Assembly: GCF_014253075.1 (NCBI RefSeq)
Contig: NZ_JACLZJ010000001.1
Span: 558,001-622,000 of the forward strand
Source: Ochrobactrum sp. CM-21-5
Lineage (GTDB): Bacteria > Pseudomonadota > Alphaproteobacteria > Rhizobiales > Rhizobiaceae
Length of the DNA stretch: 64,000 nucleotides
Direction of reading: 5' to 3'
How positions within the stretch are numbered: position 1 is the first letter of the stretch; the number at the start of each line of letters is the position of its first letter. Made by a program: the position numbers and the translations under genes. Positions 43,440 to 52,673 of this stretch are shown piece by piece. The notes below the pieces were generated by a model. It was not told the origin of the DNA and did not search any database. It saw only the letters and a list, made by a program, of their open reading frames with translations.

Positions 43440-43473
43440 CGACAAGGCATTTCCTGAAACGGGGCGTGATTGC

Positions 43474-43692
43474 TTACTTGAAGCGATAGGTAATGCGACC
43501 CTTGGTCAGGTCGTAAGGGGTCATTTCAACGAGAACCTTGTCACCGGCGAGAACGCGAATGCGGTTTTTGCGCATGCGGCCTGCTGTGTGAGCGATGATT
43601 TCATGTTCATTTTCGAGCTTTACGCGGAACATTGCGTTAGGCAGCAGTTCCGTAACAACACCCGGAAATTCGAGGACTTCTTCTTTCGCCAT
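43474..43692 (-). CDS. infA: Translation initiation factor IF-1
   Basis: A 72-residue S1-fold protein of exact IF-1 length, [20 protein letters not shown] then [26 protein letters not shown] and a C-terminal TYRFK. IF-1 binds the ribosomal A site during initiation. It lies 29 bases upstream of maf in the same direction. Confidence 0.98.
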   Translation of the reverse strand: MAKEEVLEFPGVVTELLPNAMFRVKLENEHEIIAHTAGRMRKNRIRVLAGDKVLVEMTPYDLTKGRITYRFK

Positions 43693-43803
43693 GCGATACC
43701 TGTTTCTTTCTTTGATAAATATCGCCCTGTAAGGGCTTAGGTCCGAATTTGCGCGGAACCTATATGATTAGGCGGCATTTGTGAACAACGGAATTCCGTC
43801 AAC

Positions 43804-44289
43804 CTATCTGCCGCCGAAACGCTGTGTGATTTGTCGCTTCAACCGGTCGCGTACATCACGATATGCAGTCATTATCTGATCCCGGCTGCCTGTTACAAGC
43901 GTCGGGTCTGGCGTCGGCCAATATTCGACATCCACGGAAAAACCGCGCATTCGCTCCAGCACCGTATGGTGGGCAAGAGGGGTCAGGGTCACGATAAGAT
44001 CGAAATAACCGTCAGCCAACTCCTGAAGGCCACGCGGCTGCCGGTCGTCGAGGGATAGAGCTTCTTCGGCAAGCACCGCGTCGACAAATGGATCACGTTC
44101 GCCCCGCATCACACCTGCCGAAGCTATATAAATATTGGGTGGCAACAGCTTTCTTGCAAGGAGTTCGGCCATCGGAGAACGGATTGCGTTCTTGCCGCAG
44201 ACGAACAGAAGCGAGGTCGGCGTAACCGGCCTGGACCCGTTTTCGTTCTCTGCATCGTCTCGCCGGACTGCTGCATCGCTAGCCACCAT
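43804..44289 (-). CDS. Low-molecular-weight protein-tyrosine-phosphatase-like protein
   Basis: A 161-residue protein of the arsenate reductase/LMW-phosphatase fold. The phosphate-binding loop is present as VCGKNAIRSPMAE (Cys-X5-Arg-Ser), followed by SAGVMRGERDPFVDAVLAEE and the acid region TPDPTLV. The first about 22 residues form a non-conserved tail. In many Rhizobiales this gene follows UPF0262 and hisD, as here. Substrate (phosphotyrosine protein or arsenate) cannot be told. Confidence 0.85.
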   Translation of the reverse strand: MVASDAAVRRDDAENENGSRPVTPTSLLFVCGKNAIRSPMAELLARKLLPPNIYIASAGVMRGERDPFVDAVLAEEALSLDDRQPRGLQELADGYFDLIVTLTPLAHHTVLERMRGFSVDVEYWPTPDPTLVTGSRDQIMTAYRDVRDRLKRQITQRFGGR

Positions 44290-44295
44290 ATAGGA

Positions 44296-44778
44296 TCAGC
44301 CTCGCCAGTGCAGCACGCAAACCAACGTGAAAAGCCGCCGCGCCGTATCGAAATCGACCTCGATCTTGCCTTTCAATCGTGTTTGCAGAGTCTGCGATCC
44401 TTCATTGTGCAGCCCGCGCCGGCCCATGTCGATGGCTTCGATCTTGCTGGGCGTAGCGGAGCGAATTGCCTGATAGTAGCTCTCGCAGATCATGAAATAA
44501 TCGCGCACTACGCGGCGCAGGGGGGTGAGCGAAAGGATGTGGGTTGCGACATCCTCTCCCGTTTCGCGTGCGATTGCGAAGATGAGCCGCGATTCCATCA
44601 ATGAGAGTTTCAGCCGATAAGGCCCGCCAGCATCGTCCCCGACAGGGCAGAAGGAGTTCTCCTCGATCAGATCAAAAATGGCGACCGCGCGTTCATGCTC
44701 GACATCAGGAGTCGAACGGCCGATTGATTCATCAAGCTCGACGTCAACTAGGCGGGCATTGGGAACACCGGCAATCAT
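44296..44778 (-). CDS. UPF0262 family protein
   Basis: A 160-residue conserved alphaproteobacterial protein with [29 protein letters not shown] (split) and [34 protein letters not shown]. Function unknown; its position between hisD and the phosphatase is a conserved rhizobial arrangement. It begins 6 bases after the hisD stop. Confidence 0.9.
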   Translation of the reverse strand: MIAGVPNARLVDVELDESIGRSTPDVEHERAVAIFDLIEENSFCPVGDDAGGPYRLKLSLMESRLIFAIARETGEDVATHILSLTPLRRVVRDYFMICESYYQAIRSATPSKIEAIDMGRRGLHNEGSQTLQTRLKGKIEVDFDTARRLFTLVCVLHWRG

Positions 44779-44784
44779 GATGCC

Positions 44785-46077
44785 TCATAGATTGAGCCGG
44801 ATGGCCACGGATTGCGCGTGGGCGTCCAGGCCTTCGGCACGGGCGATTTCTATTGCTGCAGGACCGAGCACGCGCAGCTGATCCGGTCCGAGTTTGAGAA
44901 GCGAGGTGCGCTTCATATAATCGAGCACCGAAAGGCCGGATGAAAAACGCGCGGAGCGTGCGGTCGGCAGAACATGATTGCAGCCGCCGACATAATCGCC
45001 GATCACCTCCGGCGTATAGCCGCCGATGAATATCGATCCCGCATTGCGGATTTTAGGAACGAATGCTTCTGCATCCGCAACAGCAATTTCCAGATGTTCG
45101 GCGGCAATGCGATTGGCAAGCGGAATGGCCGCTTCGAAATTCTCGACCAGAATAACCGCGCCAAAATCACGCCAGCTTGCCGCTGCGGTTTCGGCACGCG
45201 GAAGCGTGCGGAGCTGGCGCTCGACGGCTTCTTCGACTGCTTTTGCGAGAGGCTCATCGTTGGTCATGAGAATGGATTGCGCCGCAGCGTCATGCTCGGC
45301 CTGCGCCAAAAGATCGGCTGCAATCCAGTCCGGGTCATTGTCCCCGTCGGCGATCACCAGCACCTCAGATGGTCCGGCGATCATGTCAATGCCGACCGTT
45401 CCGAACACAATGCGCTTTGCGGCTGCCACATAGGCATTACCGGGGCCGACGATCTTGGCGACCGGCTGAATGGTTTCCGTGCCATAGGCGAGAGCTGCAA
45501 TGGCTTGCGCGCCGCCCACGCGATAGATTTCGCAAACGCCTGCAAGGCGGGCTGCAACCAGCACCAACGGATTGAGTACGCCATCGGGCGAGGGGACAAC
45601 CATGACGATACGCTCGACACCTGCAACCTTCGCAGGTACGGCATTCATCAGCACCGAACTTGGATAGCTGGCCGTACCGCCGGGGACATAAAGTCCGACG
45701 GCATCGATTGCGGTCCAGCGCGAGCCAAGCTCCACGCCCAGATCATCCGTGTAGCGGTCATCCTGGGGCAGCTGGCGCGCATGGTGCTTTTCAATGCGCT
45801 CATGGGCCAGCCTCAGCGCTTCAACGGTGGAAGCGGGAGCTGTTTCAAAGGCAGCATCGATTTCCGCCTCGGTAATCGCGATGCCGGTCTTTTCAAGATC
45901 GATGCGGTCGAAGCGGCGCGAATAGTCGATCAGGGCGCTATCGCCTTCGCGGCGCACGCGGTCAATGATTTCCCGCGCGGCCCGATCTACGTCTTCCGAA
46001 ACTTCTCGCTTGCCGGAAAGGAACGCGGAGAAGTTCTTTTCGAAATCGGGATCGGTTTGTCTGAGCGTCGTAACCAC
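44785..46077 (-). CDS. hisD: Histidinol dehydrogenase
   Basis: A 430-residue enzyme catalysing the last two steps of histidine synthesis (histidinol to histidine with NAD). Motifs are GTASYPSSVLMNAVPAKVAG, VGGAQAIAALAYGTETI, IAGPSEVLV, zinc-ligand region AQAEHDAAAQS, EHLEIAV and GGCNHVLPTARSARFSSGLSV. The GTG at 46077 gives the family's usual MVTTLRQ start; in-frame TTG further up is unlikely. First of the run to UPF0262 and the phosphatase. Confidence 0.96.
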   Translation of the reverse strand: MVTTLRQTDPDFEKNFSAFLSGKREVSEDVDRAAREIIDRVRREGDSALIDYSRRFDRIDLEKTGIAITEAEIDAAFETAPASTVEALRLAHERIEKHHARQLPQDDRYTDDLGVELGSRWTAIDAVGLYVPGGTASYPSSVLMNAVPAKVAGVERIVMVVPSPDGVLNPLVLVAARLAGVCEIYRVGGAQAIAALAYGTETIQPVAKIVGPGNAYVAAAKRIVFGTVGIDMIAGPSEVLVIADGDNDPDWIAADLLAQAEHDAAAQSILMTNDEPLAKAVEEAVERQLRTLPRAETAAASWRDFGAVILVENFEAAIPLANRIAAEHLEIAVADAEAFVPKIRNAGSIFIGGYTPEVIGDYVGGCNHVLPTARSARFSSGLSVLDYMKRTSLLKLGPDQLRVLGPAAIEIARAEGLDAHAQSVAIRLNL

Positions 46078-46174
46078 GCTTTTTTCCTTCAAATGGTCTT
46101 GGCGCAGGCGTGCTGCCTGTCCTGTCGATTATGCCGGATTGAAGCCGAACTGAAGCGAGATTTCAGATCAGCGA

Positions 46175-46615
46175 TCAGACGTTGTGACGCGGCAGGGATT
46201 CGGTTTCCCAGGCGGCGCCGAGATCCGCCAACTGCGCTTCAATGCACTCTACATCGAGACGGATAGCCGCATTTGCGGAAAAAGTCAGTTCTATTGTTCC
46301 GGTTGGCGCTTCGCCGGGGATGAAGCGGATTGCCAGAAGCGAAAGAACATCGTCCTGCTTCTGCCGGTCGATGCCTGTGGCCTTTGCGGCGGTGACACGA
46401 TTGAAATGCAGGGTGGTGCGACGGCGCTGATAGGTAGGTTTGCGCAGGAATTTCGGTTTTGCCTCTTCCCAGGCGAAACGGTTCGCCGTCAGAACGAAGC
46501 GCTTTTCCACGCCGAGATATTGAAGGTCGGATACTTTAAGAACCGCATCCTGAAGATGGGCGGACAGGACCTGTAAATCCTCTTCATCCAGCGCCACAAG
46601 CTTCAACATATCCAT
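46175..46615 (-). CDS. DUF2948 family protein
   Basis: A 146-residue protein starting MDMLKLVALDEEDLQVLSAH, with VEKRFVLTANRFAWEE and RRRTTLHFNRV, the DUF2948 pattern seen beside murA and hisD in Rhizobiales. Function unknown. The longer open frame upstream is non-coding; the chosen ATG follows AGGGGAATA-type purines. Confidence 0.88.
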   Translation of the reverse strand: MDMLKLVALDEEDLQVLSAHLQDAVLKVSDLQYLGVEKRFVLTANRFAWEEAKPKFLRKPTYQRRRTTLHFNRVTAAKATGIDRQKQDDVLSLLAIRFIPGEAPTGTIELTFSANAAIRLDVECIEAQLADLGAAWETESLPRHNV

Positions 46616-46784
46616 ATTCCCGCACCAAACTTCCTGTCGTGTTTCAAGATCGCCGCTTCTCGCGGTCTGTAAGACAACTTGACATGCCAGCAAGAAAAAA
46701 TCGACAGGCTTTTCAAGCCTCTTGATCGATGCAGCCGCTGCATGAAAAAAAGCCGGAACCGATGACAGCCCCGGCTCTCGTGGA

Positions 46785-48074
46785 TCAGCCGCTGATGCGT
46801 TCGACATTCGCGCCGCAACGCGACAGCTTTTCCTCCAGCCGCTCGAAACCGCGGTCGAGGTGATACACACGGTTGACGATGGTTTCGCCTTCGGCGGCAA
46901 GACCCGCGATAACCAGCGAAACGGAAGCGCGCAGATCGGTCGCCATAACCTGAGCGCCATTCAGGCGTTCCACGCCTTCAACGGTAGCGGTCTGGCCGGA
47001 GAGCGAGATTTTCGCTCCAAGGCGCGCCAGTTCCTGCACGTGCATGAAGCGGTTTTCGAAAATGGTTTCGGTAATGCGCGAGGTACCCTTGGCCTTGGTC
47101 ATCAGGCCCATGAACTGTGCCTGAAGATCGGTCGGGAAGCCGGGGAAGGGGTCGGTGGTGATGTCAACCGGATGAATGCCGTGTCCGTTGCGCACGACAC
47201 GCAGGCCGCTGTTGGTTTCGGTGATTTCGGCGCCCGTTTGGCGCAATGTTTCGAGGGCGGAGGAAAGCTGGCTTTCCTGTGCACCTTCCAGCAGCACATC
47301 GCCGCCGGTCATCGCGACGGCCATGGCATAGGTGCCTGCTTCGATGCGATCAGGAATGACCCGGAAACGCGCGCCTGAGAGGTTCGTGACGCCTTCAATA
47401 TGGATCGTGCTTGTTCCCGCACCACTGATCTTTGCGCCCATGGCGTTGAGGCAATCGGCCAGATTGACCACTTCCGGTTCGCGCGCGGCATTTTCGATTA
47501 CCGTTTCGCCCTTGGCCAGTGCAGCGGCCATCAGCATCACATGGGTCGCACCGACCGAAACTTTCGGGAATTTATAGCGCGTGCCGACAAGACCGTTTTT
47601 GGCCTTCGCCTTGGCGTAGCCGTTCTCGATTTCGATGTCTGCACCGAGTGCCAGAAGAGCCTCCAGAAGGAGATCGACCGGGCGCGTGCCAATGGCGCAG
47701 CCGCCCGGCAGCGACACATTGGCTTCACCCATGCGGGCAAGAAGCGGCGCGATAACCCAGAAGCTCGCGCGCATCTTCGAAACGAGCTCATAGGGCGCGG
47801 TGGTGGTGGCGATATTGCGGGCGGTGAAATGGATGGTCCGCGAATAAGCACCGTTCTGATGTTCGCGGCGGCCGTTCACCGAATAATCGACACCGTGATT
47901 GCTGAGGATACGGATCAGCTGCTCGACGTCGGCCAGATGCGGTACGTTCTCCAGTGTCAGCGTATCGTCGGTGAGAAGGGAAGCGATCATCAAAGGCAGG
48001 GCGGCATTCTTGGCACCTGAGATGGGGATGATGCCGTTGAGCTTGTTGCCGCCGACGATTTTGATGCGATCCAT
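46785..48074 (-). CDS. murA: UDP-N-acetylglucosamine 1-carboxyvinyltransferase
   Basis: A 429-residue EPSP-synthase-like enzyme, standard MurA length. It transfers enolpyruvate from PEP to UDP-GlcNAc, the first committed step of peptidoglycan synthesis. Visible are [27 protein letters not shown], the catalytic cysteine loop [15 protein letters not shown] (about residue 117; Cys means fosfomycin-sensitive type) and [17 protein letters not shown]. Leftward, 169 bp before the DUF2948 gene. Confidence 0.98.
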   Translation of the reverse strand: MDRIKIVGGNKLNGIIPISGAKNAALPLMIASLLTDDTLTLENVPHLADVEQLIRILSNHGVDYSVNGRREHQNGAYSRTIHFTARNIATTTAPYELVSKMRASFWVIAPLLARMGEANVSLPGGCAIGTRPVDLLLEALLALGADIEIENGYAKAKAKNGLVGTRYKFPKVSVGATHVMLMAAALAKGETVIENAAREPEVVNLADCLNAMGAKISGAGTSTIHIEGVTNLSGARFRVIPDRIEAGTYAMAVAMTGGDVLLEGAQESQLSSALETLRQTGAEITETNSGLRVVRNGHGIHPVDITTDPFPGFPTDLQAQFMGLMTKAKGTSRITETIFENRFMHVQELARLGAKISLSGQTATVEGVERLNGAQVMATDLRASVSLVIAGLAAEGETIVNRVYHLDRGFERLEEKLSRCGANVERISG

Positions 48075-48292
48075 GCTGTTTCACCTTCTGGGCCGAAGCT
48101 CTTGCCCGGTAATCGATTTGTGCCAAGTCCCACCGCTAACAGCGGTGATGATGCGTCATGAAATTACGAGTCTCACGGCAAAATTACGTCAAACACGAAT
48201 CGTGGTCACGAATCACGATCAGACCGCAATCGCTGCTAAGAACGAAGATGAGCTTTTACCGCAGCAGCTTCCTATCTTCAAGAAAGGCTTTG

Positions 48293-48487
48293 TCACTGCG
48301 CTTGTGGATCATTCGTTCCTTCGCTGGCCGCGTCAATACCGTCGTTTCGTTCGTCGGCTTCGCCCGCGCGGCGTGATCGGGACTGAGCCTTGCGGCGCAT
48401 CAGATTCGCGCGAAGCTGCTCGGCGCGCCGCTTTTCACGCTGGTCCGATGATGTGTGTTTGCCATTTTTGGTCGAATTTTCGTTCAT
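48293..48487 (-). CDS. Small conserved alphaproteobacterial protein (basic, helical)
   Basis: A 64-residue protein with QLRANLMRRKAQSRSRRAGE, a stretch recurrent in small alphaproteobacterial proteins upstream of murA. Highly charged, probably helical or disordered. The ribosome-binding site is weak, so confidence is moderate. Function unknown. Confidence 0.6.
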   Translation of the reverse strand: MNENSTKNGKHTSSDQREKRRAEQLRANLMRRKAQSRSRRAGEADERNDGIDAASEGTNDPQAQ

Positions 48488-48634
48488 GGGATGTGTTTAC
48501 TACGGGAAAAAGCGCGGGAAAAGTGGGTTTGGATGGGGTGCTGCCCGGATTTCCACATTAAGTGAAAAGAAATGCAATTGCTTGCTTGCGATTTGTGTAA
48601 TGATGTGGCAGAAGTCCGCCGCACTCAAGAGAAT

Positions 48635-48709
<75 letters not shown>

Positions 48710-48806
48710 GTTCATCCCATTGAAATTGCTAGATCGCCTTTGCAAGGGCTTGTGTCCATTTTGATGTTACAAACGGACCTTTCTGGGTGGCTGGAAAATC
48801 CTTCAC

Positions 48807-48917
48807 TTGCTCAATCGAAACGGGCGTTATTACGTTCGTTTGGTGATTCCGGCAGACTTGCGCTCATACGTGCAAGGTAAGGATAAAGGCGAAACGGAAT
48901 TGCGCAAGCCTTTAGGG
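48807..48917 (+). pseudogene. Integrase fragment downstream of tRNA-Thr
   Basis: The reading frame gives NRNGRYYVRLVIPADLRSYV ... GETELRKPLG, the N-terminal stretch of phage-type integrases of the DUF6538 class. Similarity ends at about 48917, where an IS3 remnant on the other strand begins. The catalytic domain is absent, so this is a relic of an older element integrated at tRNA-Thr. Confidence 0.7.
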
Positions 48918-49225
48918 TGGTCGAGCTCCGCTTGGCAAATATGCGACGCCTTGCGTAGAATCTCGTTAGCTTGCGAAGCCCGCGGTTCTCCGCGCAAGAC
49001 ACTTCATCTTCCCATCGACATCGCTTGATAGGTCTGCTCGCCCACCACCGTCGACTACCCTCCTTTTCACCCATTCGTGCAGTGTGGCTGGCGAGCAGCC
49101 GATCTTGGCCGTGGTAGATGAAACGGCAGTCCACGGCGACGGATGTTCTGCTTCGTGACCCTGAGCCATACGGATGGGGCGATCATGAACTTCAGGCGAG
49201 AACTTGTTCGTTGTCTTTGCTCATA
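48913..49225 (-). pseudogene. IS3-family transposase OrfA remnant
   Basis: On the minus strand the frames give KFSPEVHDRPIRMAQGHEAE, then AKIGCSPATLHEWVKRR, and after a frameshift AENRGLRKLTRF...RRIFAKRSSTTL. This is the order of IS3-type OrfA (helix-turn-helix then leucine-zipper end). At least one frameshift, probably two, and no OrfB. It abuts the integrase fragment, suggesting the IS once inserted there. Confidence 0.75.
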
Positions 49226-49513
49226 TGGCCCACTTGCTCAGAAGTTGGAGCTTCCGGTAAAACTGGCGCGGTTCAGTCTGATTCTTAAGTTCATCGGGGT
49301 TTTCAATCTTTAGTAGTGGTAGAAAATACGACAATAAGTATTTCGTTTGTTTCCATGGAATATTTACAACTTGTTGTATATATTAGTTTACTCTAAAATT
49401 TATTAAAGAAATTGTAGAATTATTTTTGTAATATTTATACATGCTAGGCAAGAAGCACATTCTTATTAGCGTGCATTTGAATACATCCCCCGACGCAAAG
49501 GACCATCTCGAAT
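49226..49513. other. AT-rich upstream region of the autotransporter gene
   Basis: Nearly 290 bases, strongly AT-rich from about 49320 to 49440, unlike the flanking DNA. No gene is convincing. It should hold the autotransporter promoter and might mark imported DNA. Confidence 0.5.
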
Positions 49514-52498
49514 ATGTCGATATCATTATACCAAAGACACGCAAACGCGACTGTTACTACGGCTCAAAAATTGCGTTCGGGTGTGTCTGTCAGGGCGTTA
49601 CTATGTGCAATTGTCTTTTCAGTTAGTCCGATGAGCGCTGTACATGCCGCCAGTTATGATGTGGCATCAGAAAGTGAGCTGATCGCAGCGATTAATAGCG
49701 CCAATGCTGCCGGTGACGCTAACCCTGTCATCAATCTTCAAAACGACATTTCGATTTCATCCACCCCCCTTCCAGCACTCAGTAAGCACCTGACGGTCAG
49801 CACCAATGGCTTTGTGCTTTCGAGCGTCGATGGAATCAATCCCGGAACTTCGGTCGCATTTGCGACGCCGCTACCCGGCGGCTCGTTGACAATTGCGGTG
49901 GGCAGCGAGATTCAGGGCGGTGATCAAGCGACTGGTTCTGCTGGTGCCCAAGGGGGCGTGGGCTTGGCGCTTCATGACATGACGATCACCAACAACGGAT
50001 CGATCAGCGGCGGCGAACGCGTGAGTGGGCTGGCCCAGGGACAGATATTCGGCGGCGTCGGAGACGGACAGGGACTGACACTGACAAACGGAACGCTCGT
50101 CAACAACGGCACCATAACGGGAGGAAGCGGTCAGGCAGGCGCGCGCGCATCAGGTTATGGGGTCCTGCTGACTGGTGGAACGGGTCACGTCAATAACGGC
50201 CTCATCCAGGGAGGATTGACGGGAACCCCCGACTTTGCCCAAGCTGGTCTGGCGATGGACAGCACGGATCTGGTGAACAACGGCACCATCCGTGGCGGTG
50301 GTAACTTCGGCTCCAATGCCGACGGCGTCTACATGACGGGAACCTCCACCATCACCAATAACGCCAGTGGGCAAATCTATGGGGCGGATGGAAACAGCAC
50401 TTACAGAGGCGGTGATGGATTAAGCGTCGTTGATGACGTCAATGTCACGATTGTAAACCAGGGGCTCATCCGCGGCGCCACGACTTCAAGTGCCAGCCAA
50501 GCAGCCACCAACGGTATTTCGGGCCTGCGTGGCAGTAGTGGCGCCGGATTTCCACCGCCTTCGACCGCCAACGGCACCATCCATGTCATCAACAGCGGAA
50601 CCATCGCAGGCGGCTCTGCGGGAAATGGTGAACTGACCGCAATTCTCATGACCGGCGCTTTCCAGCTTGTCCTGGAACAGCATGCGGGTTCGGTCATCGA
50701 TGGCGCCGTGAAGACAAATGCCAGCAAGACGGATGACATCTTCCGCCTTGGCGGTGAGGAAAACGACACATTCGATGTCTCCACTATCGGCTCCACGAAG
50801 CAATATCGCGGCTTCGATATGTTCGAGAAGACCGGATCGAGCACCTGGACAATCACCGGACAGGGAACCGATCAGGCCGCACCGTGGAGCATCTATGAAG
50901 GCACAATGGCAATGTCTGCCGGCTCCGATCTTGGCGATGGCCCGGTGCATGTACTCGGCGGACGGCTGCAAGGGATCGGCACGGTGGGAACGACAACCCA
51001 TGAAGCAGGCGGCACCATTGCGCCCGGCAATTCCATCGGTACGCTGACTATTGATGGCGATTATGTCGGCAATGGCGGTCTGGTAGAGGTCGAAACCGTT
51101 TTGGGCGACGACGGCTCCTCGACCGATCTTCTGAAGATCACCGGCAACACGTCCGGCACGGCAGACGTCAAGGTTATCAATGTTGATGGCACCGGCGCAC
51201 CAACCACGGAAGGCATCAAGATCATCGAGGTCGGTGGCAGGTCGGATGGCGTTTTCTCCCTCAAGGGTGATTATGCTCTCGATGGTGAGCAGGTCATTGT
51301 CGGCGGCGCTTACGCCTATCGCCTGTACCAGAACGGTGTCAGCACGCCGACCGATGGCGACTGGTATCTGCGCTCGACTTTGAAACCGGTCGATACCGTC
51401 ACAAACCCAAATCCAGCTCCGACACCACCTCTGACGCCCGCGCCGGAACCGGAGCCACAACCACAGCCACTGTATCAGGCTGGTGCTCCGGTCTATGAGG
51501 CCTATCCGCAGACCTTGATGGCGCTGAACGGTCTTCCGACACTCCAGCAGCGTGTTGGCAACCGTTATTGGTCCCATGCCGGAAACCTGACAATTGCGCA
51601 GGGCGCGGATGCCGTTTCTCCTTATGCTCCGGCGGAGGAATCTGGCAGCTTTGTACAGGAAAATGGCGTATGGGGCCGCATTGAAGGTGATCACAACCGG
51701 TTCAAGCCAAACGTCAGCACGACAGATGGCACTTACGATCTTGATACCTTCAAGTTGCAGGCCGGACTCGATGGCATGCTGCATGAAACTGAAAGCGGCA
51801 AACTCATTGGCGGTATCACGGTTCATTATGGTCATGCTTCGGCCGATATATTCTCCCCTCATGGTGACGGCGAGATCTCCACTGATGGTTATGGCTTTGG
51901 CGGAGCCTTGACTTGGTACAGCGACAATGGCTTCTATCTGGACGGTCAGGCCCAAGCGACATGGTACAGGTCTGATTTGTCTTCCAATGAAGGGGGCGTT
52001 GCGCTTGCTGACGGAAACGACGGTTTCGGATATGCTGTGTCGCTTGAAACCGGTAAGAAAATCCAGATCAACGACCAATGGTCATGGACGCCGCAAGGCC
52101 AGCTGATCTATTCCAGCGTGGATTTCGACAGTTTTAGAGATCCATTTGGAGCGAATGTCTCTTTGCATAACGGCGACAGCCTGCAAGGCCGCTTCGGGCT
52201 ATCCTTCGATCGTCAGAATGCATGGCAGAACAGCAAGGGGCTGACGGATCGTATACATGCCTACGGCATAGGCAATCTGTATTATGAATTCCTGGACGGT
52301 GCCTCGGTAGAACTGGCTGGCACGCGCCTCACTTCACGCAACGAACGTTTGTGGGGCGGTGTCGGATTTGGTGGCTCCTACAATTGGGACGACGATAAGT
52401 ACTCGCTCTATGGCGAGGCTTCGCTTAACACCAGCCTGAACAACTTCGGTGACAGTTATAATTACAAGGGAAATGTCGGCTTCCGTGTGAAGTGGTAA
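49514..52498 (+). CDS. Autotransporter (type Va) with beta-helical passenger
   Basis: A 994-residue outer-membrane autotransporter. A long signal region ends near residue 46 (SAVHA), followed by a passenger (about 47-625) built from short repeats such as LVNNGTIRGGG and ITNNGSISGG expected to form a beta-helix. A Pro-rich linker (about 632-655, NPNPAPTPPLTPAPEPEP) follows, and then a C-terminal 12-strand barrel (about 700-994) that ends in the aromatic FRVKW. It exports a surface adhesin-like domain. It is monocistronic with its own terminator. Extracellular binding function is unknown; Brucella-group autotransporters are surface virulence or adhesion proteins. Confidence 0.93.
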   Translation: MSISLYQRHANATVTTAQKLRSGVSVRALLCAIVFSVSPMSAVHAASYDVASESELIAAINSANAAGDANPVINLQNDISISSTPLPALSKHLTVSTNGFVLSSVDGINPGTSVAFATPLPGGSLTIAVGSEIQGGDQATGSAGAQGGVGLALHDMTITNNGSISGGERVSGLAQGQIFGGVGDGQGLTLTNGTLVNNGTITGGSGQAGARASGYGVLLTGGTGHVNNGLIQGGLTGTPDFAQAGLAMDSTDLVNNGTIRGGGNFGSNADGVYMTGTSTITNNASGQIYGADGNSTYRGGDGLSVVDDVNVTIVNQGLIRGATTSSASQAATNGISGLRGSSGAGFPPPSTANGTIHVINSGTIAGGSAGNGELTAILMTGAFQLVLEQHAGSVIDGAVKTNASKTDDIFRLGGEENDTFDVSTIGSTKQYRGFDMFEKTGSSTWTITGQGTDQAAPWSIYEGTMAMSAGSDLGDGPVHVLGGRLQGIGTVGTTTHEAGGTIAPGNSIGTLTIDGDYVGNGGLVEVETVLGDDGSSTDLLKITGNTSGTADVKVINVDGTGAPTTEGIKIIEVGGRSDGVFSLKGDYALDGEQVIVGGAYAYRLYQNGVSTPTDGDWYLRSTLKPVDTVTNPNPAPTPPLTPAPEPEPQPQPLYQAGAPVYEAYPQTLMALNGLPTLQQRVGNRYWSHAGNLTIAQGADAVSPYAPAEESGSFVQENGVWGRIEGDHNRFKPNVSTTDGTYDLDTFKLQAGLDGMLHETESGKLIGGITVHYGHASADIFSPHGDGEISTDGYGFGGALTWYSDNGFYLDGQAQATWYRSDLSSNEGGVALADGNDGFGYAVSLETGKKIQINDQWSWTPQGQLIYSSVDFDSFRDPFGANVSLHNGDSLQGRFGLSFDRQNAWQNSKGLTDRIHAYGIGNLYYEFLDGASVELAGTRLTSRNERLWGGVGFGGSYNWDDDKYSLYGEASLNTSLNNFGDSYNYKGNVGFRVKW

Positions 52499-52516
52499 GC
52501 TGATTACGCCATATCG

Positions 52517-52549
52517 GTTGGAGGTGCTATTCGCACCTCCAACTGTTTT
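52517..52549 (+). terminator. Terminator of the autotransporter gene
   Basis: Stem GTTGGAGGTGC / GCACCTCCAAC with a 5-base loop and TGTTTT tail, 18 bases after the stop. Confidence 0.9.
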
Positions 52550-52673
52550 GCGGCGGAAACTCAGTCAGCCAATGGTTTGCGCCGCCAAAATGGGTGATTC
52601 TCGTCATATTCCTGCGGGACATGTGATTAGACAAGCGGACCTGACGTGTCATTCCTCAAAGTTCAGGCCGTTT

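Noticed and set aside
44974-46266. 430-codon frame antisense to hisD
   Set aside because: Shadow frame of hisD.
50486-52078. 530-codon frame antisense to the autotransporter
   Set aside because: No motifs and no start signals; the sense strand has signal peptide, linker and barrel.
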